A program made the position numbers and the translations under genes. A DNA stretch of 64,000 nt from Desulfovibrio sp. TomC. GTDB lineage: Bacteria > Desulfobacterota > Desulfovibrionia > Desulfovibrionales > Desulfovibrionaceae. The notes beneath the pieces were generated by a model, which worked only from the letters and a program-made list of their open reading frames with translations, searched no databases and had not been told where the DNA came from. Shown here one piece after another: positions 63,928-64,000 of the stretch. Position 1 is the first letter of the stretch. Every line of letters begins with the position of its first letter. The stretch covers positions 1 through 64,000 of the forward strand of contig NZ_JSEH01000020.1 of assembly GCF_000801335.2 (NCBI RefSeq). The letters are read 5' to 3'.

Positions 63928-64000
63928 GGGGAACCTCCACATGGGGACAACACGGGTACAAGATGCAACGGCAGCCTGACGGAAGGGATCGGATGCCTTT

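Overview
The window is high-GC DNA, densely coded on both strands and rich in signal transduction. Several traits point to a sulfate reducer of the Desulfovibrionaceae (Desulfovibrio / Solidesulfovibrio type): a DcrH-like chemoreceptor ending in a hemerythrin domain, many PAS/GAF kinases and diguanylate cyclases, an aspartate-pathway gene group with a PGM-like gene, and short intergenic repeats with a conserved CTCCGGCGG arm. The assignment is inferred from gene content; no rRNA is present to confirm it. I see no CRISPR array, intact insertion sequence or prophage.

Layout. 1-6.3 kb: the 3' end of an rmlD-like gene, a receiver/histidine kinase, a family 2 glycosyltransferase and a large hybrid kinase. 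6.4-13.2 kb: an acetate/succinate channel gene, then a tightly packed five-gene minus-strand operon that encodes a membrane sensor with two periplasmic binding domains and a CheA-like kinase core, a CheX-like protein, a CheY-like receiver, a PAS histidine kinase and a PAS-GGDEF protein. 13.3-17.4 kb: the four-gene Anbu proteasome / alpha-E / ATP-grasp / transglutaminase cluster. 17.6-22.7 kb: an unrecognised protein, a GAF-PAS kinase, and a metal P-type ATPase with a MarR regulator. 23.1-26 kb: GAPDH with a GAF protein, and a diguanylate cyclase. 26.2-36 kb (plus strand): dksA, an NFACT protein, phoH-pgpH-ybeY, umuDC, terC and a tRNA methyltransferase-like gene. 36-43 kb: AMMECR1-family protein, hydrolases and two chemoreceptors. 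43-48.4 kb: thioesterase, ApgM-like protein, DJ-1/PfpI, homoserine dehydrogenase, aminotransferase and tRNA-Ser. 48.5-54.4 kb: two large exported proteins, one with fibronectin-type repeats and one an HEFFH metallopeptidase with an AT-rich 3' end. 54.7-58.7 kb: a lactonase-like hydrolase, a Cpx-like envelope stress system and a small cysteine PAS protein. 59-61.2 kb: queuosine precursor genes queD-queE-queC and the divergent queF. 61.2-63.9 kb: a YihY membrane protein and two exported phosphatases.

How the parts may work together. The 7-13 kb operon looks like a self-contained sensory system in which a periplasmic ligand would drive CheA-type phosphotransfer to a stand-alone receiver, with two paralogous PAS proteins giving a kinase and a c-di-GMP output. 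The phoH-pgpH-ybeY block joins c-di-AMP turnover to RNA processing. The aminotransferase, homoserine dehydrogenase and ApgM-like genes may form an aspartate-to-threonine route. The two exported phosphatases at the right edge fit organic phosphate scavenging.
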